Source of the DNA: Zygnema cylindricum
Lineage: Eukaryota; Streptophyta; Zygnematophyceae; Zygnematales; Zygnemataceae
Assembly (NCBI GenBank): GCA_037447655.1
Contig: JBBHKE010002339.1
Coordinates: forward strand, 1 to 38,362
DNA length: 38,362 nucleotides
Direction: 5' to 3'
The first letter of the stretch is position 1; each line of letters opens with the position of its first letter. The position numbers and the translations under genes are program-made. The notes under the pieces were generated by a model. It had not been told where the DNA came from and made no database searches. It worked only from the letters and a program-made list of their open reading frames with translations. Below are positions 1 to 11,323 of the stretch, in pieces.

Positions 1-724
1 TACGGACAACGCAGTCGCGGATATTAAAATGTGATTGAGTACAGTACAAAGCAACTGAGATGGATATGAATCTAGTCAACGGACGAGATTCATAGGATGA
101 TCACGTTTGACGTAGCCGCCAAATGTATTATACGATTACTTAGTATAGATTCAAAGTAGTGTTGATTAGCTTAGTGGTAGCTCAGCAGTAGCTTCACATA
201 TTAGTGTTAGCTTAGTTGTTTGACGTACCTCTCAGGTACACTTGTATCGTCGGTACAACACCGGTATAAGAATTAGGACGTAGAACATTTTATGTATTCA
301 TGCTTCCAAGTAGTAAAACTGCAGACAGTTTTTGGGAAACTTTTGAGTGTTATATCTTGAGTGTTGTCTGGTCAGTTATGTTGAAACTTTGGGAGTTGTG
401 AGTGTTTATGCTGCTCTATATTTTGAAAAGGCTTTGTGTAGTTTGGATGCTTATTTAAGATTTCGTGAGCACTTGAAAACAGCTGTTTGGTAGGATTTTT
501 GATAGCTTCTGAGAGTGTATCATTTCTACTTCTACTTCTATTGCTGCTCCTCCACCTGCACCGGTGGTCGTAGAACAACAAAAAGAAGATTTGAAGTTAA
601 GTTTGTCGGTGCTAAAAATTTGAAAGATATTAAATATCGGATTGTAGCTTGCGTGGCGCTAGTCAATTTAGAAGAAGTGGTTTACAAACTCTTTGTGATG
701 GAACATCGACTCAATCGACCCGGT

Positions 725-1100
725 CTGTAGAGTTTGCCGTACGATTACAAAAACGTCTGATGGAACTTCACCCTAAGTTAAATGTAACGCTTAGACGATT
801 AAATATCAATTTTGCAACTAAATTAAAATCCAACATGTGCTCTTATCGTAGAGCTCACGTAACGACAAAAAATGACTTTGCGCAACACTTTTATTTACAT
901 GTGGTTGCCGCAATTTTGTTACTGTAAACCTTCGTCGGCCGTGTGAATTGCTAATTTTATTATGACGGTCGACGTTCGCAAGCGCGACAAAATTATAAGC
1001 GGTTGTAACAATATTTTGATAGTCAAAGTTGGTCGACCTGGTTTATAAAGTTGGTTGTATGATTATAGAAACGTCTGATGGAAATTCACCCTAAGTAGCA
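725..1100 (+). repeat. Pair of direct repeats sharing a terminal motif
   Basis: About 50 bases at 727-777 recur at 1049-1099 in the same orientation. Both copies run through a variant of CGTCTGATGGAACTTCACCC. The core TGATGGAA followed by CACCCTAA also occurs near 22975, and in reverse complement it resembles the end of the TIR element at 7450. These look like ends of one dispersed TIR family rather than coding sequence. Confidence 0.5.
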
Positions 1101-1309
1101 TTAGTGGGTGTCCTGGTGTAATCGATACCTTCAAGAAATACTTAGAATTTTAGTGAAGGTTCTCCATACTATGTTAAAGAGCGTTCCAATGTGCTAAAAT
1201 AGAATCGTACCTTTAAAATGTGACGGTTGTAGACGTGGGTATAACTTTTGACGATTGAAGACGATGACGAAGATTGACGATGAAATTTACGACAATTGGT
1301 GACGTCTAC

Positions 1310-1515
1310 AAAAATAGCGACTGCTGTAAACGTCTAGTTTTCTACGGCATTGTAGATAGTTAAGGTTTTGTGAAATCGTGACCTCATGCTCACTTGTGAC
1401 AATATCGACGTCACTTATTCAATAACTTTTCGCCATGGTTTCCCGATTTCTATTTTTCTACTTTTCTCACTCGGCTTGCCAGAAAAATATAGTTAAAGGT
1501 AATCAAAAGAATTAT
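1310..1515 (+). repeat. Dispersed repeat, copy 1
   Basis: The segment matches 36300-36515 in the same orientation. Shared landmarks are a stretch reading through TTTTGTGA, then ATGCTCACTT, then an ATCGAC core, then a CACTC core and an AAAGGTA core. The two copies differ by many substitutions and small gaps, so this is an old dispersed repeat. No coding capacity is visible. Confidence 0.55.
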
Positions 1516-2525
1516 ATTTCAAAGATCTTTCATTTTGGTTATGAAAAATTTGGTAGCGGTGCCATAAACATTTTGTCACTCACACACGCTGACATTCTGT
1601 CAAGTCTTTCAAACATAGTTCAAAAGTAGGCGTTTCTATTGTAGGCCTTTTGTAGGCGCCTTTATCTTAAGTTGGGTTATGGGCTTTTCATGTGATATTT
1701 TTAAATCGCTACTTTGATCAGCGACCGTCCGATCGTCCAAATCTGACGGTTTAAATAAAAAAGACCTCAAAACTCACAGAAAAATAATTTTTTGTCTAAA
1801 CGTTTTTCAAAATTTAGACATGACGTTTAATTCTCTATTGATCTATGTGGAACTCAGCCATGTTACTATTTTTTTTTCATTATGCGACCAATAAAATATG
1901 GGTCTTAAGGTCATATTGTATGTTTTGCGTACAATAGGCATATTGTAAGGGCCTAATTTCACCTACTTTTGAACTATGCTTTCAAATGAAGCTTTGTACG
2001 GAATTCCCATAGGTGTTACTTTGGCAGTTTGGCTAGTCAACGAGATCCCCCTATGGAGAAATTTATCATTAAGAGATGCACTACTATGTGACACGTGATT
2101 GGCCAATTTTGCGGACCCGGAAACGATCGACGCCAAATTTCGCGTCGTGGGAGCATATATTATCTTTTTCCACAACCTTGGTAAATATTTACGTGGCCAC
2201 TTGTGCACATGCCATTCGGCGCGTTGCGACGACTACACTTGTGGAAAAAGATTACCGCTACAGATTGTAATCGAGCGTAGTCTCAGCATGACGACAACGA
2301 AGACAACGAAGACTGTTGTTTTGTGTCGACAACAACAATCTCTCAATGAAATAGATTGTACCACCGGATTAGCTCCAACCGAAGATTCAATCTGTCAGAG
2401 TGGCTCTTGTAATTATTATGTAGTGTCACGGGAGCTCCCCGTAACAAAAAGCCCCCGTAACAGATTTTTGCCTTCGAAGTCTCAAAATTCTCCGTACATT
2501 GGCTTCAGGCGACAGTACAGTAGTA

Positions 2526-2615
2526 CACCGTCAATCGCTATTAGAGTAAAGGAATAATTAGCGTAAAAAAAAAATAGTGTTATTAACACTAATCGGGAAT
2601 TTTTTTTTTTGAAAA

Positions 2616-2650
<35 letters not shown>

Positions 2651-3095
2651 ATTAATCCCTAACTGTAATTTGGTTTATCATGAATAATAAATAATCGCCC
2701 TTTCGATGTCTACAGTAATATATGTACTTAAACAAAATCTGACAATTCATACGTCGTCAAGCTGTTCACACGGTCGACGGACGAACATATGAGAAGGTGA
2801 TTTTTGTCGACGAGTTTGCGTCTCTGTCTTCCAGTGCACATTCACATGTGTGCGCAATAATGTTAAGTGTCTTTTTATGCCTTTGTTATTCTAAAAGTAC
2901 CATTTCGTATAGAGATACCTTGTCCGTACGCCACACTATTTCCATCGCAGTGTACTTCCATTATTAACGCTAATTGAAAAAAAACCCTAATTAGAATAAT
3001 GGAAAAAATAGAATCATGGATTGTATTTCAGGTTTATTTTTTTTGAAAAAAGGGCACTTTATTAGCATTATTTACTCTAATAGCGATTGGCGGTG
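2526..3095. mobile_element. 570-bp TIR element, TA-flanked
   Basis: The left end (from 2526) and the reverse complement of the right end (to 3095) agree over about 24 bases with one mismatch, both containing AATCGCTATTAGAGTAA. Each end is bordered by TA (2524-2525 and 3096-3097). The interior is AT-rich with a TA dinucleotide run at about 2620-2646 and no coding frame, so this is a non-autonomous element. Its left end, including GGAATAATTAGCGTAAAAA, closely matches the reverse complement of the right end of the large unit at 27748-32167, so the two belong to one family. Confidence 0.75.
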
Positions 3096-3140
3096 TACTG
3101 TACAAGACCACCGGGAATTGCTATTAGCGTCAATGTTTTA

Positions 3141-3293
3141 TTCGCCACTTAAAACATAGTTTTTTCGTACACATTTGTCGGGTTATGGATTTGACGGTTG
3201 CGGTTGAAAGCCAAGATTCCTACCTTCCGATTGGTGGTTTCAAATTGAAAATTGGACAAGCCTGTACGGAGAAAAGATGTTTTAAGTGGCGAA
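3141..3293. mobile_element. 153-bp foldback MITE, copy 1
   Basis: TTCGCCACTTAAAACAT at 3141-3157 is repeated as an exact 17-base inverted repeat at 3277-3293, and the pairing continues imperfectly for about 20 more bases through a CGTACA motif. Diverged copies lie at 4890-5044 and 36081-36234. There is no coding capacity. The perfect arms in an otherwise decayed area make this the best copy in the window. Confidence 0.75.
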
Positions 3294-3339
3294 AAAAAAC
3301 ATTAACCCTAAGAGCGATTTTCTTGAGTAAAGTACAGTA

Positions 3340-3538
3340 CACCGGGAATCGTTGTTAACCTTATATACGCTATATCGACACCCCAAAATTTTGACATTGA
3401 TACCTTAAATATAATAAATTACACTATTTAAGGACGTGGACCATAATCTTCCACGTCTCCTAGAACTAAATTAGAATGAATAACACTAATTTTTTCTTTA
3501 CACTAATAATTTCTAAACTCTAATAACGATTCAAGGTT
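3340..3538. mobile_element. 199-bp MITE, copy 1
   Basis: One of three copies of exactly 199 bases (others at 4609-4807 and 34038-34236). It begins CACCGGGAATCG after TA and ends near a degraded match to the inverted end before TA. Internal landmarks shared by all three copies are CCAAAATTTTGACAT or close variants, CTATTTAAGGACGTGGACCA and GCCACGTCTCCT or near variants. The right terminus of this copy has decayed (CAAGGTT for CGCGGTG). No protein is encoded. Confidence 0.75.
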
Positions 3539-3545
3539 TACTGTA

Positions 3546-4601
3546 CACCGCGAATCGTAATTAGAGTAATGAAAAAATTAGAGTACAAAAACTAAAAAAA
3601 AAAAATTGAGTAATGAACGCTACACCATGAATCGTTGTTAGACTAAAGAAATTATTAGTGTCAATAATGAATTAGTGTCATTGATGTTAATTTGTGTATC
3701 AATCCCACTCTGAAAAAAATGTTTAACTGTAATTTCTCTATAACGCTGATTTAGGTACACAGAATCCGCCGTCATTACAAATACGTTAAAATAGGTAGAA
3801 ATACAAAATCCGACAATCCGTACCACGTCGCGTCCTTTCAGTGTAATTAATCCATAATTCTAATTTGGGTTTGCGAACGCGTTTGTCGCAAACTCGACTC
3901 CACGTTTATTCTAAGCCTAGTTCTGTATGGAACGGACATAAGATAACTACAATTTCCGTAAAATTTTTGGTAATTAAGTACAATTTTGTACCAGCAAACA
4001 CATTCCGTACACAACACCATTCATAAAATAAGTACGGTAATTCTATTGACGCTAATTTACAAGAACCGTAATTAACGTCACGGATAAAATAGAATCAGTC
4101 ATTGTATTTCGGGTATCAATGTCAAAATTTTGGGGCGTCGATATAGAGTACATAAGTCAAGTAACAATTCACGGTGTAATTTATGTGATAGAGCTTTTTC
4201 AACTATGAAGTTTACTCTAATTTATTTAAGTACTCTATTTTGGAATGCTAATATCCTCTACTGTTAAAAAGGTATTTGTACAAAATTTGGCAAAACGTAC
4301 AGTTTATCGTCACTATGACGTTTGCACTACGGGGTTTGTTAAAACGCAGTTACATGATAACGACCTGTATTAAATCATTATTTGTACTTTTTTACTTTAA
4401 AAAGTACAATTTTGCACGGTCGGAGGTCGTCCCTACTCCACACTATTTAAAACGAACGTATATTATAATTAAAAACGTTTATTAAACTTTACCTTAAATA
4501 TAATAATTAAAAAATTAGATTCAGATTTCTATTTCATGTGATAGGGTCAAAATTTTGAGCGACCGAATTAGAGTAATTTACTCTAATTACGATTCGCGGT
4601 G
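3546..4601. mobile_element. 1056-bp TIR element between two MITEs
   Basis: The first 24 bases, starting CACCGCGAATCGTAATTAG, are an exact inverted repeat of the last 24 bases ending at 4601. Both ends abut the same seven bases, TACTGTA (3539-3545 and 4602-4608), and beyond these lie the two 199-bp MITEs. The interior has no coding frame I trust; it includes another end-like motif near 3620-3650. The intact arms suggest mobilisation in trans by an enzyme not encoded here. Confidence 0.75.
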
Positions 4602-4608
4602 TACTGTA

Positions 4609-4807
4609 CACCGTGAATCGTTATTAGCCTTATGTATGCTATATTGACACCCTAAAATTTTGACATAGATTCCTTAAATAGAATGAATTATACTATTTAA
4701 GGACGTGGACCATAATTTGCCACGTCTCCTAGCACTATATTAGAATCAATGACGCTAATTTTTTCTTTACACTAATAATTTTTATAAGCTAATAACGATT
4801 CACTGTG
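4609..4807. mobile_element. 199-bp MITE, copy 2
   Basis: Same length and same internal landmarks as the copies at 3340-3538 and 34038-34236. It starts CACCGTGAATCGTTATTAG and ends CGATTCACTGTG, with TA on each side (4607-4608 and 4808-4809). It carries no coding frame. Confidence 0.8.
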
Positions 4808-4889
4808 TACTTCCCGAAACAGATTGGCACATGTTTCGCTGTTGGGACATAACACAACCATTTTTTTTGTGACGCTTTCTTATGTTTTT

Positions 4890-5044
4890 TTCGCCACTTT
4901 TACACATCTTTTCTCCGTACACACATGTCGAATTTTCAAATGAAAACCGCCAATCGGAAGGTGAGAATCTAAGTTTTCAATCCTAACCTTCGGAATTACA
5001 ATTCAACAAGTGTGTACATATTAAAAATGTTTTACAGGTACGAA
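4890..5044. mobile_element. Foldback MITE, copy 2 (diverged)
   Basis: The left end TTCGCCACTT and the following CATCTTTTCTCCGTACA motif match the family at 3141-3293. The right end (about 5021-5044) is a worn inverted match containing AATGTTTTA. There is no coding capacity. Confidence 0.5.
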
Positions 5045-5379
5045 AGAAACATTAAAAGTTGTGAATACAACTGCAAGACAGATTTCACTGTATTTGCGAC
5101 GAAGCAACGCCTTTGTTGCCAAAACAGCGGCAAAGACTTTTCCGTACATATGCGGCGTTCTTTTTGGAACAAATCTGAGAGCGATGATGGTGAAGACTGT
5201 CATCCACCTGTTGAAGAATCCAAAGTAGTAGCTACAGTAATTCGAAGTGAATCATATTTACTCGTTTTGTCTTTTCTGATTTCAAATCTGCAGCGATGTA
5301 TCGCGTTGACCTTGGCTGGTCCAGCCGACTCTTGTAGCAAACTGTACGGTCATAGAGGTTTGCTAACCAATGGTAAGTA
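5045..5379. other. Unrecognised stretch, possibly with a short frame
   Basis: A plus-strand open frame of 126 codons covers 5012-5392. Its translation has scattered cysteines, an acidic patch around residues 57-70 and a hydrophobic patch around residues 80-92, but matches no family I recognise. It starts inside one repeat and ends inside the next, so I treat it as chance. Nothing else is visible. Confidence 0.35.
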
Positions 5380-7146
5380 CCCATGTGCATAAGTAAGGGT
5401 TTTTTTTTGTCGTTTTGTTGTAAAACTTAGCGCCGTATTGCCTAAGTTCTAACCGTACGAAGGAATAGCAAATTTGTAGAGTATAATTTGCGTCATCCTC
5501 GAACTTACGATGTAAAAAATAAATTTCGTCTTGTGTTTTTCGACCCACTTTGACGACAAAAAACGTCATCTTCAACCTCATGTTTAAAACACATGCGCGA
5601 TGTGTTTTAAAACTAGGGATTTTCTATAAACAAATAGGAATATATATTCGCACGTGTCGTAATATTCGAAAATTTTCATACGATTTCTAAGTACAAATAA
5701 AAGTACAGAATTGGCTATTTTTTGTCCGTTTGTATTCCAATACGACAAATAAAAGTAAACAATTTGTTTGGATTTGTCCGTTTTTGTCCAATACGGATTT
5801 CTTTTTTGCAAGGGTCTTCAAATTCAGAAGCCATTTCACAGTTGTTCTATGACAACTAGTGCAGGTGGAGCTAGAGCATTAATAATAGAATTAGACATTA
5901 CTTAAGCAGAAGCTTTTCAAGAAGTCCCCACAAAGCACTGTATTTCACCACTCTAATACCTCACAGTTCTACCGAACTTTACCACGATATATATATCTTG
6001 ACTCACAAGTCCAATTAATACAAAACTCAACACATAAGAAAATCAGCATACACACTGTTAACTCTTAAAGTTACAGCCAAATTGACCAAGTAGACCATAA
6101 GATACAGGACCTGCAAGTTTCCCAAAAACTGCCTTTGGTTTCCCTTATCTCAAAACAGGATACAATAATATTTCTAAGTCCTAATCTTTATACTTTGAGA
6201 GAGCATCTACTGATCATTAGCCAATCAGATGTCAGTACCCTGAATAGTAGTATTGTACAATAGTACGACAAGGTACACTAGTGTACTTCCAAAAACCTAA
6301 TTCCAACTTGCCTAAAAGTGAATAGTGAAACACTATTTTCTAAAGCGCTACGCTACAAAAACAATCTCTTCTGGTATTTTCAATCTGATGTCGTGCACAT
6401 AATGTTGATTGCTTAGTCACCAACCTCAAATACTTCCGACCTGCTGTGGTAAAGTTGTACGACTATGTGGGACGCTTACGAAGCTCCTCGTCATCTATGG
6501 TCACCCTTAGAATTCTCGCGGTTAATCTGATACGAATCAACTTTTGCTATTTGTCATTTCCACTTGTGTTCCCAAATATCCGGGTTAATTTTCGTCCTCC
6601 CGATCCGACGAATTCAGTCGTCAGATAGTTGACATGTGGCCATGACTATTCTGCATTTCCTGCACTGTTTGAAAAGTTGACGCGTGTATATGTGACCGTA
6701 CTGATACTCTTTAGAAAACATTCTATTGTCACACTATTCAAGGTAAGTATTACATTTCAAACTACACCAAAATATTCTAAGTAGTTAGGCTTCCCTCACA
6801 GCTCTATATACTGAAGTCAAATCTTTCAAAACAACATTCATGTCGACCGGACTGGAGTCGCAAAGGCAAAGCGCCTCGTCTTCAACCATGAAACGACACA
6901 GGTTGGAACTCGCTATGTCTACAATGTCACGGTAAGACATGCGAGGTAACAAGCAGTTCCAAAAAATATCGTGCGACCACAGATTGTAGATATTAACAAC
7001 CGTCACAGGTATTGTTGACGTATAGAATCGTCACATGTGTAATTTACGATTTCGTCATTACAGACATAGGGACACTTGAAAACCGGGTCCGGTGGATATG
7101 CGCTAAAATACAAAGTAAGTACGCTAAGTTACAAGTACATAGGGAC
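5380..7146. mobile_element. 1.8-kb TIR-like element, related to 21500-22479
   Basis: The left part (5380-5610) matches 21505-21730 and the right part (about 6800-7146) matches 22130-22475, in the same order and orientation. Shared landmarks include TAAGTAAGG, AAAACTTAGC, ATAGCAAAT and AACCGTCACA, and a GATGTGTTTTAAA motif. The outer ends are weak inverted repeats (GTACCCATGT against GTCCCTATGT in reverse complement). The middle (about 5830-6790) has no counterpart in the other copy and is unexplained; a short frame opens at 5849 with Met-Thr-Thr, as in the other copy. Likely a non-autonomous or decayed DNA transposon of unknown superfamily. Confidence 0.5.
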
Positions 7147-7449
7147 AAACATCAAGTCTAGCTCCATAGGGAGGGGACACAGAGGTCAGCGCTACAGTAT
7201 TGTAGTATAGCAATCAAGCAGCTGAATCCGTACCCAATTTGTACCTGATCGCCCGCTGTACCTCTATGTAGGGCGGTCATCCACCTAAGAATCCAAATTT
7301 GATCATTTTATACTTTGATCTTTATTGTTTCATTTTGAACTTTTTTGATGGCAATTCTTGGGGCGTCGTATGCATGAAAATATGCTTTTAAAGTTACCAC
7401 CCTGACTGTTGACAAAGCCGGTCAAGAGAAACTACGATATTTTTCAAAC
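7147..7449. other. No feature seen
   Basis: AT-rich sequence between two TIR elements. I see no coding frame, RNA gene or repeat structure in it. Confidence 0.5.
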
Positions 7450-8233
7450 TTTAAGGGTAACCTTCCATCAGGCGAAAAGTGGGGTTGTTTACTGGAGAAA
7501 GTACCTTTCCCAACTAGGCCGTATTGTTTTCTTTATTTTTTTAACAAAAGATGTTTACTTAAAATTCATTAAGATTCTCCAGACTTCTTCAAAAAAATTA
7601 CCAACGGCCGATTTTAAATTTTCGACGCAAACGCCCTCTGTTTCTAGTACCTGGTTAGTCTCCTCCGACTGTTCTCAAGAGGACACTTTGCGCTTACTGC
7701 ACGCATATTTTGGTCCACTTGTAAAGTCAGAGTCCATCCACGACGGACGTGAAGTAATAAAAATACATTTGGCAGTTGGCGTGTAACTTTTGACGTCAAA
7801 GCCACCCGGTTCGACGACAAAATCTTGTAGGACATCCTGGCACGCCTCTGCTATAAATGTGCACAATCAAGTACGGTCAAAAACTTGGTTGTAGGACATC
7901 GTGTCACGCCTCCTTCATAAATGTGTAAAATCAAGATTCAGTACAGTACATGCCATTTCCTCCATCTCCGTTAAGGTTGTACATTAGCGTCACGCTACTA
8001 GATATTTTAATCAGCCTCCGCTCGTACAGATACGCAATCAAAATTTTCTACTTTTCGAAAATTGCAATATACCTGGCCGGCTAAACAAGATCCTACGTGG
8101 TACCAAAAGGAATCCGACACGTAAGCAATTTTTGCTTTAATGGCACGACCTGATGGAAGGGTGTTACAAATATTACTGCTGGTAAACGTGATTTTACAAT
8201 TATTGGGAACGCCTGATAGAAGGTTACCCTAAA
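7450..8233. mobile_element. 784-bp TIR element
   Basis: The left end at 7450-7474, containing GGGTAACCTTCCATCAGGCG, and the right end at 8210-8233, containing CGCCTGATAGAAGGTTACCC, are inverted repeats with about two mismatches. A 125-codon frame at 7409-7786 crosses the left terminus and is probably chance. A second left end of the same family lies at 8536-8640. No transposase is recognisable. Target duplications could not be read with confidence. Confidence 0.6.
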
Positions 8234-8535
8234 TCACAACAATTTGATCGATGTCAGCACAAAAAGTAGATCTTTACAGTGCAGCATGAATCACTATTAG
8301 TGGAGAAATTTTAATTTTGTAAAGAACAAATAGTGTTTTCTTCGCTCTTTTGAAAGATGTCTCGTGCCTTGAAACGCACGCATGTAACGCCCAAAAAATA
8401 ACAAATATGCGCATGAAACAAAATTCAAAAGTTTTTAAAATGCGTTGACCAACTTTGACTTCATACTAAAAATAATAAATAGTAAAAGTGGAAAACATCT
8501 ACTAAAAAATACTACAACAACAGATACAATCACTG

Positions 8536-8646
8536 ATAGGGTCACGTTCCATCAATCGAAAAGTGGGGTATTTTACAGAAATCCGGGAATATCCGTACCA
8601 AACTGTACCGTTTATTTTGTTTTTATAAGTAAAACAACATCACAGA
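8536..8646 (+). mobile_element. Truncated relative of the 7450-8233 element
   Basis: The stretch from GGGTCACGTTCCATCAATCG onward parallels 7455-7560, including a shared CGAAAAGTGGGGT. It stops where the gag-only Copia element begins at 8647, so the later element probably landed in or truncated this copy. The right part is not found beyond 12097. The 8234-8535 interval before it holds nothing I can name. Confidence 0.45.
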
Positions 8647-9417
8647 TGTTAAAAACAATGAGGATCGCCTCACTTCACAAACAATAAACCAAGATGATGC
8701 ACAGAGGAAGCTTACATATAAATAAATCTCTATCACCTCACAACAAATCACATCGACAAAGCATAAATATATTAAGCCGAGGCTTTTCCAAAACAATCTC
8801 TCACTCTTACCAATTTGACTCACTCAGATTTCTAACTCACATTAAACACATTCTCACTCACACTCACACTGAATACATTTAATAGATGACATATATTCCA
8901 ACTCTACTCACTCACTTAATACTCACTACAATGATAAAGAACAAGTACAACTAAAATAAATACAAAGCAAACAGTCCCTAAACATAAAGATCAGATGTAC
9001 TCTGAGTGCGCCTACCATAGCCGGCAACATCAAGATACCTTTAACCTGACAAATCTGATCTGTGTACTCTTACAAATCTGCTCTCTGAGAATCGTAGCAG
9101 GATCGTGCAAATCATAGCATGATCGTTCGTACAAAGGTATTGCCGCTTCGTCGTACAAATATAATATTTATGCGGACGAAAATATCGCGTCACGTTTCGT
9201 GAACATGTAATTACACCGACGCCAACTCGCGTTTCGCGAACCAGCATTTTCTTGAAATCGCCCAAGACTCATAACGTACAATTAAATGCCGACAACTATA
9301 GTACCAAGCATAGCCGCGAACCGACAAATATATCAAACAAAACCAAAAGTAGATGTTGTTCTCAAAAGAACCAAACATTTGGTGGCGCCATTTCGGTCGA
9401 CGTCGATTCACCCAATA
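8647..9417 (-). repeat. 3' LTR of the gag-only element
   Basis: This 771-bp sequence aligns along its whole length with 11324-12097. In the first 155 or so aligned bases I count about 13 differences, mostly transitions. It starts TGTT in plus-strand reading, the expected LTR end. The region rich in CTCACT near 8800-8920 and the block around 9110-9250 are shared by both copies. Confidence 0.85.
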
Positions 9418-9817
9418 TTTTAATAATCCCCCTCATATTGGGAGAATCGTTTGGAGGCGCGACACCGAAGTTGGTCGCCCCCTCTCATACAAAAAACCGT
9501 ACACAAAATATAAAACCGTACCCTCACACTAATAACCAAACGTACTCACTGACCATACTAACCGCACAATTCATAGCTAACCGTACATTCACTTCTTTAC
9601 CTCACTTTTCATTTTCACTTCTCACTTTCGAATTTCTCTCACTGACGTCTCTCTCACATTTTACTTACTGAGTGACTGCTCACTTCCTCACTAATCAATT
9701 TCAAAATCTGCACTCACAATTTTTTTACTCACTTTCCCACTTTCTTTACTATCTGACAATACTTACTTCTTAACTGACAATTAACCCATTGGCCCTTTGC
9801 CATTTTCCCACACGAAA
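9418..9817 (-). other. Gag-to-LTR spacer with polypurine tract
   Basis: Next to the 3' LTR, the minus strand reads GAGGGGGATTATTA (plus 9421-9434), a good polypurine tract for second-strand priming. The rest is a pyrimidine-rich plus strand with repeated CTCACT motifs. A plus-strand frame at 9252-9671 crosses the LTR border and is not believable as a gene. No pol remnant is visible in this spacer. Confidence 0.65.
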
Positions 9818-11250
9818 TTAAAACTGTACCGCTTTTTGTACCTCAATGTGGTTTAATTTGTCATCCAAGACAACAAAATATCTGTGGCTTTCTCCTCGCT
9901 CATTTCCGTGACCAAAACCACGACCACAGCCACCTCTTCCACCTCTGTCCGAGTTCCCTTCACTTCTATCAAAACATTGTGTCCTAACATGTCCCCATCG
10001 CTGACAAAGGTAACATTGTTTTTGCAAATCAGGACATTCCGCAGCAAAATGTCCTAATTTTTGACATTTATAACACGTTACATTAGCATCAGCCTGACTG
10101 CAACTAGCACCCACATTTTGTATGCCTCCTTTACCTCCTCTATCACTGCCGCCTCTACCTCTAAATGATCTACCACCCCCTCTTCCATTGAGTAAATTCA
10201 CAGCCACATCTGTGGCAACATTAAGAGGGGCAAATTCACCGAATGCAACCGATTCTTTCATTCTTCTACTTGTTCCATCTCTTGTTTTATCCACTCTCTT
10301 TAAGTAACTCACCGCATACTCGTACGAAGCCCTTTTCTTTGATTGAATAATGTCACTTGGAGTACGAAGGTATTCAGTAAGATCGTTCAAAAATACTTGT
10401 AATTTGTGGACTTCGTCTAACATTCGTCCAAGATTGGTCAACTGCTCCACAAGAATATTAAACCTTTTCACTGCATCGTCGATAAATTCATTATCCTTGA
10501 ATCAAAATTGAATAAACTCTTGAAATACAAATTGACCCTTATCCTTGACCTTTTGCTCAAATTGATTCTCTATACCTACCCAACAATCATGGGCACTTCC
10601 ATAAGCTAGATAATGATCTAAAACCAAACCATGGCAACTTTGCATTGAACCGTTAGTGGCGGCGATATCTTTTCGCTTCCACATCTTCCTACTAAAGACA
10701 TCTTTCGGTTCTCTTTCCTCTCCATTAACAATTTTCCACAAGTTATTCAAAATTAATTCTCCGTTAATATACATTTTCCAAACGGCATAATTCGAGCCAT
10801 TAAAAAACACTCGTTTTCCGAATATACGAAAAATCTCCTCAACTTCGGCCTCACTACCGAGATCTAAATCATCTTCCTCATCAATTTTCCCTTTCCCTCT
10901 ACGACTTTTCTCCCTCTTTTTCTTTTTACCTTCACCTTCGGAGTCACCATCATCACCATCATCCGGATTTGGATACGGGTCGCGAAACACTTGCAACTTG
11001 CCCCTTTGAAAAGTCGAGAGTCGTTAATCAAAAGTTTTAACAAGTCCATCGAACATGATTTGGAGTTGTTCCTCTGACAAAGTAACATTTACATTATTTA
11101 CTTTCTTTTTAAAACCTAACGGATCACTTGGAAGGACCTCTGCTCTCCACTAAAGCCTTTTTTGCTCGGTTCCGGTGATGTATCCGGTTGCTCCGGTGGA
11201 GGAGTAAAAGTCAGTGCAGGAGACCAAACGGATTTCCTTTTCCTCCCCAA
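9818..11250 (-). pseudogene. Copia-type gag with two zinc knuckles, decayed
   Basis: Gag forms the particle that packages element RNA. The N-terminal part reads from a TTG at 11248-11250 where the related gag at 37645 has ATG, followed by the same Gly-Arg-Lys start. A frameshift lies near 11150 and in-frame stops at 11024-11026 (TAA) and 10502-10504 (TGA). The core keeps NYAVW, DIAAT, LDHYLAYGSAHDCW and DDAVKRFNI, all matching the gag at 37645. The C-terminal third has an Arg/Gly-rich stretch, then two CX2CX4HX4C knuckles (CYKCQKLGHFAAEC and CYLCQRWGHVRTQC), then a second Gly/Arg-rich stretch. The frame ends at 9818 without protease. It cannot make full-length protein as it stands. Confidence 0.85.
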
Positions 11251-11309
11251 AATAGCAACACTAGCCAGATTCTACTCACAAAATATCCTTAAACTCAATA
11301 GCAAGACCC

Positions 11310-11321
11310 GCTCCGATACAA
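11310..11321 (-). other. Decayed primer binding site (initiator tRNA-Met)
   Basis: On the minus strand this reads TTGTATCGGAGC, 10 of 12 bases matching the plant-type site TGGTATCAGAGC. It is separated from the 5' LTR by two bases, the same spacing as at 37603-37604. It fixes the inner edge of the 5' LTR at 11324. Confidence 0.75.
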
Positions 11322-11323
11322 AT

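Larger units (their letters stand above)
1..2525. other. AT-rich region without a recognised gene
   Basis: I see no convincing gene here. Open frames are short, overlap on both strands and match no family I know. A 152-codon frame at 2099-2557 runs into the terminal repeat of the next element, which argues against a real gene. A stretch at 518-616 reads like protein (Ser/Thr-rich, then Pro/Ala-rich, then an acidic and Lys-rich piece) in a frame that closes soon after, and it resembles the start of the short frame in the TIR element at 21500-22479. Repeat fragments at 725-1100 and 1310-1515 are listed separately. The stretch is best read as old transposon debris. Confidence 0.6.

Noticed and set aside
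165-225. tRNA-like stretch containing AGCTTAGTGGTAGCTCAG
   Set aside because: No B box and no acceptor pairing were found downstream.
5012-5392. 126-codon plus-strand gene
   Set aside because: It starts in one TIR element and ends in another, and matches no family I know.
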